From positions 282,653 through 346,652 of the forward strand of contig NZ_BMIQ01000006.1 in NCBI RefSeq assembly GCF_014642635.1: a DNA stretch of 64,000 bases. Reading direction: 5' to 3'. This DNA comes from Aureimonas endophytica. Its GTDB lineage: Bacteria; Pseudomonadota; Alphaproteobacteria; Rhizobiales; Rhizobiaceae. The position numbers and the translations under genes are program-made. The notes under the pieces are model-generated. The model had not been told where the DNA came from and did not search any database. It worked only from the letters and a program-made list of their open reading frames with translations. Position 1 is the stretch's first letter; each line of letters opens with the position of its first letter. This document shows, in pieces, positions 9,474 through 17,918 of the stretch.

Positions 9474-9506
9474 GCCGGCCGCTCCCGAACCGGGCGGCCG
9501 GCTTTT
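9474..9506 (+). terminator. Rho-independent terminator after mmsA
   Basis: Perfect 9-bp stem GCCGGCCGC (9474-9482) with GCGGCCGGC (9494-9502), an 11-base loop and TTTT at 9503-9506. It starts 16 bases after the mmsA stop. Confidence 0.8.
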
Positions 9507-9658
9507 GGCATTCACCCTGCCGGCCTCGCCCCGATCCATGGGCGGCAAAATGTCCGGGGCCGACTGATCCTTCGCGCTCTCGCCCTAACTCGCCTTCCGT
9601 GCGCTGGAGACGACGCGGCCCCTTCCGAGGCCCGGCTCCGGCGCGTGGCGGAGGGACG

Positions 9659-11074
9659 ATGGCCGAACTCAATTGCGACGTCGCCGTGATCGGCGCCGGA
9701 ACCGCCGGCCGCGCCGCCGAGCGCAGCGCCCGCCGGCACGGTGCCCGCACCCTTCTCATCGACGACGGCTTCGCGGGCACGACCTGCGTGCGCATCGGCT
9801 GCATGCCCTCCAAGCTTCTGATCGCGGCGGCCGAGGCGGCCCATGCGGTGCGGCAGGCGCCGATCTTCGGCGTCGAGACCGTGCCGCCCCGGATCGACGG
9901 GCGGGCCGTGATGGCGCGTCTCCGCCGCGAGCGAGCCGCCTTTCTCGCCAGCGACCGGGAATCGATCGAGAGCCTGCCGGCGGGCGTCGCGCTGCGAGGC
10001 CGGGCGCGCTTCGCCGGCCCGAACCGCCTCGCCCTCGATGACGGCCGCACCGTCGCCGCGAAGGCCATCGTGATCGCCACCGGCTCGCATTCGGCGGTGC
10101 CGGAGAATTTCGCGTCCGTCGCCGACCGCGTCCTCACCACGGAGACGATCTTCGAGCGGGGCGACCTGCCCGGCTCGCTCGCGGTCGTCGGCGCGGGGCC
10201 GATCGGTCTCGAACTCGCCCAGGCCTTCGCCCGCCTCGGCACCGATGTCATGCTGTTCGACAAGAGCGGCGCGATCGCCGGGCTGAAGGATCGGATCGTG
10301 GAGGCCGATCTGCGTCGCATTCTCGCCCGCGAGTTTCCGATCGTCACCGGCGTCGACCTCACCGCCGAGCGCCATGGCGAGGCGGTGCGCATCGCCTGGC
10401 ATGGCGAGGCGACGGGCACGCGCGACTTCGACCATGTCCTCGTCGCCGCCGGCCGGCCGCCCAATCTCGCCGGTCTCGATCTTTCCGCCGCCGGACTGAA
10501 GCTCGACAAGCACGGCGTGCCGGTCTTCGACGAGGCGACGCTGCAATGCGGCGCGGCACCCATCTTTATCGCCGGTGACGCCAATGCCGACCGCGCCGTG
10601 CTGCACGAGGCCTCCGACGAGGGCACGATCGCCGGGCGCAACGCCGCGAACTTCCCGCGGGTGCGGCCGGGCGAGCGCGGCGTGCCGTTCCAGCTCACCT
10701 TCACCGATCCGAACGTCGCGGTGCTCGGCGAGGTCGCGACGGAGGAAACGCCGGACGTGGTGATCGGCACCGCCTCCTATGCCGACCAGGGCCGCGCCAA
10801 GGTCATGGCCCGCAATGCCGGCACGGTCCGCTTCTATGCCGCGCGGCAGGGCGGCCGCCTTCTCGGCGCCACCATGGCGGGTCCGGGCGTCGAGCACATG
10901 GCGCATCTCGTCGCCTGGGCGATCGGCGACGGACGGACGGCCGCCGAATTGCTCGACCGGCCCTTCTATCATCCGACCTTCGAGGAAGGGCTGAAATCCG
11001 CGCTGCGCGCCATCTGCGCCACGAGCCGGACCACGGTCCCCTCGCGCGACGAGGCCCGCCCTTCGGCCGCGTGA
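9659..11074 (+). CDS. Dihydrolipoamide dehydrogenase-like disulfide oxidoreductase
   Basis: 471 residues, class I pyridine nucleotide-disulfide oxidoreductase. N-terminal FAD motif VAVIGAGTAGRAA; redox pair Cys43/Cys48 in GTTCVRIGCMPSK; NAD(P) motif LAVVGAGPIGLELAQAF; second FAD contact IFIAGDAN; C-terminal dimerisation domain with the His-Glu dyad in FYHPTFEEGL (His about 438). The fold and redox chemistry fit Lpd: FAD-linked dithiol/disulfide exchange with NAD. The gene is not next to any 2-oxoacid dehydrogenase or glycine cleavage subunit, and the active-site segment differs from the usual GTCLNVGCIPSK, so a housekeeping Lpd role is unlikely. A stand-alone dihydrolipoamide or mercuric-reductase-like paralog is more plausible. 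The start at 9659 follows GGAGGGACG. Confidence 0.88.
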   Translation: MAELNCDVAVIGAGTAGRAAERSARRHGARTLLIDDGFAGTTCVRIGCMPSKLLIAAAEAAHAVRQAPIFGVETVPPRIDGRAVMARLRRERAAFLASDRESIESLPAGVALRGRARFAGPNRLALDDGRTVAAKAIVIATGSHSAVPENFASVADRVLTTETIFERGDLPGSLAVVGAGPIGLELAQAFARLGTDVMLFDKSGAIAGLKDRIVEADLRRILAREFPIVTGVDLTAERHGEAVRIAWHGEATGTRDFDHVLVAAGRPPNLAGLDLSAAGLKLDKHGVPVFDEATLQCGAAPIFIAGDANADRAVLHEASDEGTIAGRNAANFPRVRPGERGVPFQLTFTDPNVAVLGEVATEETPDVVIGTASYADQGRAKVMARNAGTVRFYAARQGGRLLGATMAGPGVEHMAHLVAWAIGDGRTAAELLDRPFYHPTFEEGLKSALRAICATSRTTVPSRDEARPSAA

Positions 11075-11276
11075 CGGCGATGCTCCGGCGGCCAGACGCC
11101 GGTGATCACGCGTCGATTCACGCCATCGTGCGACGAAATGCGACAGACAATCCTTTAGCCGTGCGTCTAAACTGTTCCGCAGGTGGAGGAATTCGTCTCG
11201 TCACGCGACGATGACGGAGTATTTTGGTTTCGTGAAGATCGGAACTTCGGGTGGGATCGACATGGGGGAAGCTGCC

Positions 11277-11747
11277 ATGAACGGCGAACAGGAACGCCAG
11301 GCCGGGGCGGGAATGGTCGCGACCGGACTGGTGCCGCATCTCCTGTCCGTCGCCAAATCCGCCCGTCAGCTCATGCAGCTCGCCCTGGCCGATCTCGACG
11401 TGGCGGTCGGACAGGACTCTTTCCTCCTGGCCTTCGCCGGCCAGGAGGCGCGCTCGGTCATCGATCTCGCGGTCGCCCTTTCCGTCAGGCCGTCCACCGT
11501 CTCCAAGATGGTCGACATCCTGGAGAAGAAGGGCTGGGCGGCGCGCGGCCGCGACGAGCACGACCTGCGCAAGGTGCTGGTGAAGCTGACGCCGGAGGGT
11601 CTCGAAACCCGCTCGCAGGTCGTCAAGATCCGCTCGAGCCTGGAGACGCAGCTGCGCAAGATGGCCAATGGCGAGGACGCCATCGACCTGTCGGCGCTCC
11701 GGCGCCTGGACGAGACGCTGTCGAAGCGGCTGTCGCGCCGTCGCTGA
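11277..11747 (+). CDS. MarR-family transcriptional regulator
   Basis: 156 residues. The winged helix core is visible: SVIDLAVALSVRPSTVSKMV as recognition helix region, DILEKKGWAARGRDEHDLRK as the wing with the conserved Asp-Arg/Lys pattern, and LVKLTPEGLETRSQV. It should bind DNA as a dimer and respond to a small ligand or oxidation. The frame is open further upstream, to 11211. The ATG at 11277 is chosen because GGGGAAG lies 5 bases before it. It stands alone downstream of the Lpd-like gene (202 bases between) and convergent with the helicase gene (21 bases between). Targets are unknown. Confidence 0.85.
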   Translation: MNGEQERQAGAGMVATGLVPHLLSVAKSARQLMQLALADLDVAVGQDSFLLAFAGQEARSVIDLAVALSVRPSTVSKMVDILEKKGWAARGRDEHDLRKVLVKLTPEGLETRSQVVKIRSSLETQLRKMANGEDAIDLSALRRLDETLSKRLSRRR

Positions 11748-11768
11748 GACGGCGCCGGCCTTCTCCGA

Positions 11769-13568
11769 TCAGTCCTTCGAACGGTCGAAGGAGCGCTTGC
11801 CGCGCGGGCCGGAGCGGCCCGGCGGACCCCCATCCTGCGTCTTGCGGCGGAAGGGCTTGCCCCCGGCGGGCGGCCGGCTGTCGCGGCGGTCCCCGCCCCG
11901 GCCGGGTCCCGGCTTGGCATGGCCGCCGGCGCCGCCCGGCGTCGCCCGGCTGATGGTGATGCCGTCCTCGTCGGACCCCTCGGCGGCGCTGGCGAAGCGG
12001 GCGGCGGCCTCGGCCGAGACCTCGAACTTCGTTTCCTTGTCGAAGATCTTGATCGCGCCGATGTCCTGGCGCGTCACCTGGCCGCGCCGGCAGAGCAGCG
12101 GCAGGATCCATTTCGGATCGGCCTCGTTGCGCCGGCCGATATCGAGACGGAACCAGACGCCGGACTCGCCGCGCAGCGTCTCGCGCGGGCGCGGCTGCCG
12201 AGGCTCGGCGGAGCGGGGCGCGCCCGGCTCGCGGCGCGGCTTGGCATCCGGCGCGAAGCCCGGATCATAGACCTCTTCCGGCGCCGGCAGCCGGGCGCGG
12301 TAAAGGCGCGCGAGCGCGACGGCGATCGTCTCGGGCGAGCGGCTGGCGAGCAGCGCCCGGCCGGCGGCGAGTTCCTCCTCGCTCACCTCGCCGTCGAGAA
12401 TCGGGTCGGACAGGAGCCGCTCCTCGTCCTGGCGGCGGATCTCCTCGGCGCTCGGCGCGCCGCTCCAGGTGGCCTGGACGCGCGCTTCGGCGAGCAGTCG
12501 CTCGGCCTTCTTGCGGCGCGCCATCGGCACGAGCAGCACGGAGACGCCCTTGCGCCCGGCGCGGCCGGTGCGGCCGCTGCGATGCTGCAGCGTCTCGGCA
12601 TCGTTCGGCAGGTCGGCATTGATCACGAGGCCGAGGCTCGGCAGGTCGATGCCGCGCGCCGCGACATCGGTCGCGACGCAGACCCGCGCCCGTCCGTCGC
12701 GCAGCGCCTGCATGGTCTGGTTGCGCTCGGCCTGGCCGAGCTCGCCCGACAAGGAGACGGTCGAGAAGCCGCGTTCGAGCAGGTTCGAATGGAGATGGCG
12801 CACCGCCTCGCGCGTCTTGCAGAAGACGATGGCGCTCGGCGCGTCGGTGAAGCGCAGGATGTTGACCACCGCGTGCTCCATCTCGTTGGGCACGACGCGG
12901 ATGGCGCGATATTCGATATCGGCATGGCCGGCGGCGCCGCGCGCCACCTCGATGCGCAGCGCGTCGCGCTGGTAGCGCTTGGCGAGCGCGATGATGTCCT
13001 TCGGCAGCGTCGCGGAAAAGAGCAGCGTGCGGCGCTCGGCCGGCGTCGCTTCCAAGAGGAATTCCAGATCCTCGCGGAAGCCGAGATTGAGCATCTCGTC
13101 CGCCTCGTCGAGGACGAGCGCCTTCAGGGCGCCGATGCGCAGCGCGCCGCGCTCCAGATGGTCGCGCAACCGGCCGGGCGTGCCGACGACGATATGGCAG
13201 CCCTCGTCCAGCCGGCGCTTCTCGGCGCGCGGGTCCATGCCGCCGACGCAGGTGACGATGCGCGCGCCGGTGCGGGCATAGAGCCAGGAGAATTCGGAGG
13301 CCACTTGGAGGGCGAGTTCGCGCGTCGGCGCGACGACCAGCGCCGCCGGCTCGCGGGTCGGGGCGAGGCGGTCCTCCTCGCCGAGCAGGGTCGGCGCGAT
13401 GGCGATGCCGTAGGCGACGGTCTTGCCGGAGCCGGTCTGGGCGGAGACGAGGAGATCGCGCCCGTCGATCTCGGGATCGATCACCCGCTCCTGCACGGGC
13501 GTCGGTTCGGCGTAGCCGCGCTCGGCGAGAGCATCGGCGAGCGGGGGCCGCATGGAGCGGAAAGGCAT
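11769..13568 (-). CDS. DEAD-box ATP-dependent RNA helicase, DbpA-like
   Basis: 599 residues. Q motif PTPVQ, Walker A AQTGSGKT (43-50), PTRELALQV, TPGRL, Walker B VLDEADEML (DEAD 154-157), SATLP, VATDVAARGID and HRSGRTGRAGR are all present, so the helicase core is complete. After it comes a DbpA-type RNA-binding domain (WFRLDIGRRNEADPKWILPL ... IGAIKIFDKETKFEV) and then a basic Arg/Gly-rich tail. DbpA proteins remodel 23S rRNA in large-subunit assembly, and paralogs act in cold adaptation or mRNA decay. The frame extends 30 codons upstream, but ATG 13568 has AGGAA 7 bases before it and starts at the normal place before the Q motif. Its leader contains a perfect inverted repeat (13609-13636). 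Confidence 0.93.
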   Translation of the reverse strand: MPFRSMRPPLADALAERGYAEPTPVQERVIDPEIDGRDLLVSAQTGSGKTVAYGIAIAPTLLGEEDRLAPTREPAALVVAPTRELALQVASEFSWLYARTGARIVTCVGGMDPRAEKRRLDEGCHIVVGTPGRLRDHLERGALRIGALKALVLDEADEMLNLGFREDLEFLLEATPAERRTLLFSATLPKDIIALAKRYQRDALRIEVARGAAGHADIEYRAIRVVPNEMEHAVVNILRFTDAPSAIVFCKTREAVRHLHSNLLERGFSTVSLSGELGQAERNQTMQALRDGRARVCVATDVAARGIDLPSLGLVINADLPNDAETLQHRSGRTGRAGRKGVSVLLVPMARRKKAERLLAEARVQATWSGAPSAEEIRRQDEERLLSDPILDGEVSEEELAAGRALLASRSPETIAVALARLYRARLPAPEEVYDPGFAPDAKPRREPGAPRSAEPRQPRPRETLRGESGVWFRLDIGRRNEADPKWILPLLCRRGQVTRQDIGAIKIFDKETKFEVSAEAAARFASAAEGSDEDGITISRATPGGAGGHAKPGPGRGGDRRDSRPPAGGKPFRRKTQDGGPPGRSGPRGKRSFDRSKD

Positions 13569-13959
13569 GGTCGTTCCTACAAGATCGTCTGACGGAGCGC
13601 CCCCGATGGAAATTTCGTCGCAGCACGCGAAATTTCCCGCCCGGCCCTGCCTTGGCACGCGCTGACGCCGCGTTCAATAGCGCAGGAGACGGAGGGGCGA
13701 TTTCCTGTCCGGACCCGGATCGGGCGGAAGGCGGAAGCGCGAACGGATACAGTCCCTTAACCATTTCCGCAACCCGTCGCCTCCTTCGAATGGATGGAGA
13801 AGAGGCGCGGGGTATCCCGGCCGACCGCTTCCCGCCTCGGCGGAACGGAGGGCGCTTCATCAAGCCTAGTGAGCTCTTTCCGATTGATAAAATTGGACAA
13901 TCCGCCTGAACCGCATCGGAAGGCGCGGTTGGATAGAACGGTCGCCGCAAGGAGGCGAC
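13569..13959. other. 391-base intergenic region with a 9-bp inverted repeat
   Basis: No convincing gene is seen; short ORFs on both strands lack the local codon bias and SD sequences. It holds the leader of the DEAD-box gene (left) and the promoter of the small membrane protein (right). GAAATTTCG (13609-13617) and CGAAATTTC (13628-13636) form a perfect inverted repeat with a 10-base gap, 41 bases upstream of the helicase ATG. It could fold in the helicase leader or be an operator. Confidence 0.5.
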
Positions 13960-14178
13960 ATGCAGAAAAAGACGACTGACGCGGAAATGTCCCCGCTGGT
14001 AAAGGCGGGCATCGTGGTGAGCGCGATCGCGCTCTTCCCCGCCCTCTACGTGGCATCGCAGCTCAACGACGACAGCGCGATCCGCGCCAAGGAACGGGCG
14101 GAGCGGACGGCGGCGCAGGAGGCGAAATACGAGAAGATCATGCATGAGGAGCTGAATCGCCGCCTCGGCAATCGCTGA
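13960..14178 (+). CDS. Small single-span membrane protein of unknown function
   Basis: 72 residues. A strong SD (AGGAGG, 4 bases before the ATG) and a good composition make this a real gene. It has a short polar N-terminus, one predicted membrane helix at about residues 15-34 (AGIVVSAIALFPALYVASQL), and a charged, probably helical C-terminus (RAKERAERTAAQEAKYEKIM) that could form a coiled coil. No family is recognised. It lies 13 bases from the convergent ABC ATPase gene and has its own upstream region, so it is probably transcribed alone. Confidence 0.75.
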   Translation: MQKKTTDAEMSPLVKAGIVVSAIALFPALYVASQLNDDSAIRAKERAERTAAQEAKYEKIMHEELNRRLGNR

Positions 14179-14191
14179 GCGCCGGGCGCCG

Positions 14192-15292
14192 TCAGGCGGC
14201 CTCGCGCACGGCCACGCGGCGGAGCGCGCGCCCCGTCGCGTCGAAGACATGGCAGAGGGCGGGATCGACATCGAGGACAAGGCGCGCGCCGAGGCCCGTG
14301 CGGTCGTCGCCCTCGGCCTGGACGACGAGCATGCCGGCGCGGCCGAGATCGACATGGAGGATCGTCAGGCCGCCGAGATGCTCGATGATCGCCGCCTCGC
14401 CGGTGAAGGGGCCAGCGGCGGCGGGCTTCAGATGTTCCGGCCGGATGCCGAGCCGCGCCGTCTCGCCGGGGCGCAGGCCGGAACCGTCCACCGGCACCGT
14501 CAGGCCGCGCCCGTTGCCGAGCGCGAAGCGGAGGCCCTGCCGGTCGGCCGCCTCGACGGGAAGGTCCAGCATGTTCATCTTCGGCGAGCCGATGAAGGTG
14601 GCGACGAAGCTGTTGGCCGGGTTGCGATAGAGCTCCATCGGCGAGCCGACCTGCTCGATATGGCCGCCGTTCAGCACGACGATCTTGTTCGCCATGGTCA
14701 TGGCTTCCGTCTGGTCGTGGGTGACGTAGATCATCGTCGCCTTCAGCTGCTGGTGCAGGCGCATCAGCTCCAGCCGCATGTTGACGCGCAGCGCCGCGTC
14801 GAGATTGGACAAGGGCTCGTCGAACAGGAAGACCTTCGGATTGCGCACGATGGCGCGGCCGATGGCGACGCGCTGGCGCTGGCCGCCGGACAGTTCCTTC
14901 GGCCGACGGTCGAGAAGATGGGCGAGCTGCAACACGTCGGCCGCCGCCTTCACCTTGGCCGCGCGTTCGGCGGCGGCCATGCCGCCGATCTTCAGCGCGA
15001 AGCCCATGTTCTCCGCCACCGTCATATGCGGATAGAGCGCATAGGACTGGAAGACCATGGCGAGGCCGCGATCGGACGGATCGACCTCGTTGGCGCGCTG
15101 GCCGTCGATGACGAGATCGCCGGCGGTGATCTTCTCCAGCCCGGCGATCATGCGCAGAAGGGTCGACTTGCCGCAGCCGGACGGCCCGACGAAGACGACG
15201 AAGTCGCGATCCGCCACGTCGAGATCGATGCCCTTGATCACCTCGACGGCGCCGTAGTTCTTGCGCAGGCCCCGCAGCGTCAGTCCGGCCAT
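14192..15292 (-). CDS. Sugar ABC transporter ATPase (MalK/UgpC family)
   Basis: 366 residues. It is the ATP-hydrolysing subunit of the importer encoded just upstream. Walker [11 protein letters not shown]-loop [12 protein letters not shown], signature [14 protein letters not shown], Walker [14 protein letters not shown] and the H-switch YVTHDQTEA are intact. Residues ~240-360 form the OB-fold regulatory domain typical of MalK/UgpC ([10 protein letters not shown]). It is the last gene of the minus-strand operon and lies 39 bases after the isomerase gene. MalK-type ATPases often serve several importers, so it may not be dedicated to this one. Confidence 0.95.
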   Translation of the reverse strand: MAGLTLRGLRKNYGAVEVIKGIDLDVADRDFVVFVGPSGCGKSTLLRMIAGLEKITAGDLVIDGQRANEVDPSDRGLAMVFQSYALYPHMTVAENMGFALKIGGMAAAERAAKVKAAADVLQLAHLLDRRPKELSGGQRQRVAIGRAIVRNPKVFLFDEPLSNLDAALRVNMRLELMRLHQQLKATMIYVTHDQTEAMTMANKIVVLNGGHIEQVGSPMELYRNPANSFVATFIGSPKMNMLDLPVEAADRQGLRFALGNGRGLTVPVDGSGLRPGETARLGIRPEHLKPAAAGPFTGEAAIIEHLGGLTILHVDLGRAGMLVVQAEGDDRTGLGARLVLDVDPALCHVFDATGRALRRVAVREAA

Positions 15293-15331
15293 GTGCCTCC
15301 CCTTCCCTTCGTCGCGTCGCGTCGCGTCGGC

Positions 15332-16159
15332 TCAGGCGCCGAGGCCGCGCATGGTCTCGCGGTTGCGGCGCACCGCCGCCGCCGGGTCACTGGCCGCCGT
15401 GTCGGACTCCTCCTCCAGAACCAGCCAGCCGTTGAAGCGCGGCGCGGCGGCGACGAGCTCGATCACCGCCGCGTTCGGGCAGACGCCCTCGCCGAGCATC
15501 GCCCAGCGGCCTTCGGCGTCGACATCCTTCAGATGCAGGTAGCGGATGCGGTCGCGATAGGTGGCAAGCGTGTCGAGGATGTCGGGATGGCCGCGCAGGA
15601 TATGGCCGGTATCCGGCACCCAGCCGACGAGATCGGCATCGAGCATGGCGAAGAGCCTGTCATAGTCCGGCCGGTCGAAGAGCAGCGTGTTGTGATGCGA
15701 GCTCGGATGGACCGCGACCTCGACGCCCGCCGCGCGCCCGATCTCGCCGGCGCGGTTGTAGATCTCGGCCGCGATGGCGAACTTGTCCTCGCGCGGCCCC
15801 TCGGAGACGACCGTCGCCGAGCCCATGGAGACGAGCGCGCCGGGAAAGCGGCCGGCGAAGTCGATCCAGCGCCGCACCCTGTCGAGATCGGCCTCGATCG
15901 CCTCCTTCAGCGTGTAGCCGCTCTTCGCGCCGCAGGCGAAGGAGACGAGCGTCAGGCCGTGCCCGGCGAGCGCCGCGGCGAAGGCGTCGGGGTCGTCAGC
16001 GTAGGCGCCGATCATCGTGTCGGTGATCTCGATGCCGGCATAGCCGCCGGCCGCGATCGCCGCGAGAAGATCGTCCGGCCCGCCCGTCCAGGCCAGGCCC
16101 AGCATTTCCCAGGTGAAGGTCTGGCAGCCGACCTTCAGCGCGTTCGCATGCATGCTCAT
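15332..16159 (-). CDS. Sugar phosphate isomerase/epimerase, IolE-like TIM barrel
   Basis: 275 residues, AP-endonuclease-2-like TIM barrel family (inosose dehydratase, hydroxypyruvate isomerase, ketose 3-epimerases). Likely metal ligands are seen in order: GVEVAVHPSSHHNTL, GWVPDTGHIL (Asp and His), RYLHLKDVD and the last Glu in WLVLEEESD. It probably isomerises, epimerises or dehydrates the sugar derivative taken up by the transporter. The start codon overlaps the stop of the permease gene by 4 bases (16156-16159), so it is translationally coupled. Having a catabolic enzyme between permease and ATPase genes argues for a dedicated pathway. The substrate is unknown. Confidence 0.85.
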   Translation of the reverse strand: MSMHANALKVGCQTFTWEMLGLAWTGGPDDLLAAIAAGGYAGIEITDTMIGAYADDPDAFAAALAGHGLTLVSFACGAKSGYTLKEAIEADLDRVRRWIDFAGRFPGALVSMGSATVVSEGPREDKFAIAAEIYNRAGEIGRAAGVEVAVHPSSHHNTLLFDRPDYDRLFAMLDADLVGWVPDTGHILRGHPDILDTLATYRDRIRYLHLKDVDAEGRWAMLGEGVCPNAAVIELVAAAPRFNGWLVLEEESDTAASDPAAAVRRNRETMRGLGA

Positions 16160-16992
16160 TCCTTGACGCCCCCTTGCGTCAGCCCTTCGATGATGTGCCG
16201 CTGGAAGAAGAGAACCAGGATGATCAGGGGCACGGTCACCACGGCGGAGGCCGCGGCGATGTCGCCCCAGGGCACGTAATACTGGTTGGTGAAGTTCGCG
16301 ATGCCGACCGGAATCGTCTGGCGGTTGATGTCGGAGGTGAAGGCCAGCGCGAAGAGGAACTCGTTCCAGGCGGTGATGAAGGCGAGAAGGCCGGTGGTGA
16401 CGAGGCTCGGCAGCGACATCGGCAGGATGACGCGGAAGAGCAGGCCGAGCAGGCCGACGCCGTCCATCCGCGCCGCCTCGTCGATCTCGCGCGGCAGGGT
16501 CTCGAAATAGCCGAAGAGCACCCAGGTCACGAGCGGCAGGCCGAGCGCCAGATAGGTGATGACGAGGGCCGTATAGGTGTCCAGCAGGCCGAGATTGGAG
16601 GCGACGAGATAGAGCGGCCCGACGATGGCGATCTGCGGGAACATCGAGACCGACAGGATCACGACGAGGATGCCGAAGCGGCCCTTGATGTCGAGCCGCG
16701 ACAGGGAGAAGGCCGCGAGCGAGCCGACGAGGAGGCAGAGCGCCGTCGTCGCCAGCGACACGACCAGCGAGTTCCAGACATAGCGGTGCAGCTGCTTGCC
16801 GACGAAGGCGTTGTAATAGTGCTCCAGCGTGAACGGGTCCGGCCAGAGACGCGGCGTCGCGGCGGTCAGCTCCCGGTCGAGCTGGAACGAGGTCGAGAAC
16901 TGCCAGAGAAAGGGCGCGGCCGACCAGAAGAGGATCAGCACCGCCCCGACATAGAGGGCGAGGCTCTGGACGAGGGGGCGATCGCTCTTCAT
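16156..16992 (-). CDS. Carbohydrate ABC transporter permease, MalG family
   Basis: 278 residues, inner-membrane subunit with about six spans. The first is residues 11-29 (LYVGAVLILFWSAAPFLWQF). The EAA loop that docks to the ATPase is present in the form REIDEAARMDGVGLLGLLFRVILP. The C-terminus (FQRHIIEGLTQGGVKE) is typical of CUT1 MalG-type permeases. It overlaps its neighbours by 4 bases on both sides (16156-16159 and 16989-16992), in the usual permease-permease order. The transported sugar is not readable. Confidence 0.95.
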   Translation of the reverse strand: MKSDRPLVQSLALYVGAVLILFWSAAPFLWQFSTSFQLDRELTAATPRLWPDPFTLEHYYNAFVGKQLHRYVWNSLVVSLATTALCLLVGSLAAFSLSRLDIKGRFGILVVILSVSMFPQIAIVGPLYLVASNLGLLDTYTALVITYLALGLPLVTWVLFGYFETLPREIDEAARMDGVGLLGLLFRVILPMSLPSLVTTGLLAFITAWNEFLFALAFTSDINRQTIPVGIANFTNQYYVPWGDIAAASAVVTVPLIILVLFFQRHIIEGLTQGGVKE

Positions 16993-17918
16993 CCCGCCCT
17001 CCGGATCTGGCGCACGAGAAACAGGCAGAAGACGAGCGCGATGAGGCCCTCGGTGACGAACATCGCGGTCGAGACGGCCGAGCCGTAGCCGAAGGACAGC
17101 GTCGAGAAGAGCACCTTGTAGGACAGGGTCGACAGGGTTTCGGTGGAATCGGCCGGGCCGCCGCCCGTCAGCACATAGACGAGATCGAAGATGCGGAAGG
17201 CATCGAGCGCCCGGAACAGTCCGGCGATGAGCAGCGTCGGCATCAGCAGCGGCAGGCGGATATGCCAGAACACGGTCCAGGCCTTGGCGCCGTCCATGCG
17301 CGCCGCCTCGACCAGCGATTTCGGCACGGTCTGGAGCCCGGCGAGCAGGAGGAGCGCCATGAAGGGCGCGGTCTTCCAGACATCGGCGACGATGATCGTG
17401 GTGAGCGCGGTGTCGGGCGAGCCGTACCAGTTGACCTTCTGGTCGATCACGCCGAATTCGAGGAGAAGCCAGTTGACGATGCCGTGCTGCCCGTCGAACA
17501 GCCAGCCGAACATCTTGGACGTGACGACGGTCGGCATCGCCCAGGGCACCAGCATCGCGGCGCGCACGAAGCCGCGCCCGGTGAAGCCCTCGTAGAGGAT
17601 CAGCGCCATGGCGAGGCCGATCAGCGTTTCCAGCGCCGTCGAGGCGAAGGTGAACCAGATCGTATGGCCCCAGGCGTTCCAGAACTGCGGATCGGCCCAG
17701 AGCTCGGCATAGTTCCGGAAGCCGACGAAATCCGATTCCTGCGTGATCAGCGAAGTGTTGGTCAGCGACAACCAGAGGCCGTTGAGGATCGGATAGAAGG
17801 AGACGGAGGCCAGCGAGACGAAGGCCGGCACGAGCAGAAGCCAGGGACCGAGGGCGCTGGACAGCGCCCTCGCGGCCGGTTTCGGCCGTTCCCCGGGGAG
17901 GACCGCGATGTCGGTCAT
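16989..17918 (-). CDS. Carbohydrate ABC transporter permease, MalF family
   Basis: 309 residues, first permease of the CUT1 importer. About six membrane spans are visible, starting near residue 24 (LGPWLLLVPAFVSLASVSFY). The EAA motif is in PKSLVEAARMDGAKAWTVFWHIRLP. It forms a heterodimer with the MalG-type subunit encoded next. The start overlaps the stop of the binding-protein gene by 4 bases (17915-17918). Confidence 0.95.
   Translation of the reverse strand: MTDIAVLPGERPKPAARALSSALGPWLLLVPAFVSLASVSFYPILNGLWLSLTNTSLITQESDFVGFRNYAELWADPQFWNAWGHTIWFTFASTALETLIGLAMALILYEGFTGRGFVRAAMLVPWAMPTVVTSKMFGWLFDGQHGIVNWLLLEFGVIDQKVNWYGSPDTALTTIIVADVWKTAPFMALLLLAGLQTVPKSLVEAARMDGAKAWTVFWHIRLPLLMPTLLIAGLFRALDAFRIFDLVYVLTGGGPADSTETLSTLSYKVLFSTLSFGYGSAVSTAMFVTEGLIALVFCLFLVRQIRRAG

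Noticed and set aside
14249-16279. 676-codon + frame over the ABC ATPase and isomerase genes
   Set aside because: Antisense shadow of genes with complete motifs.
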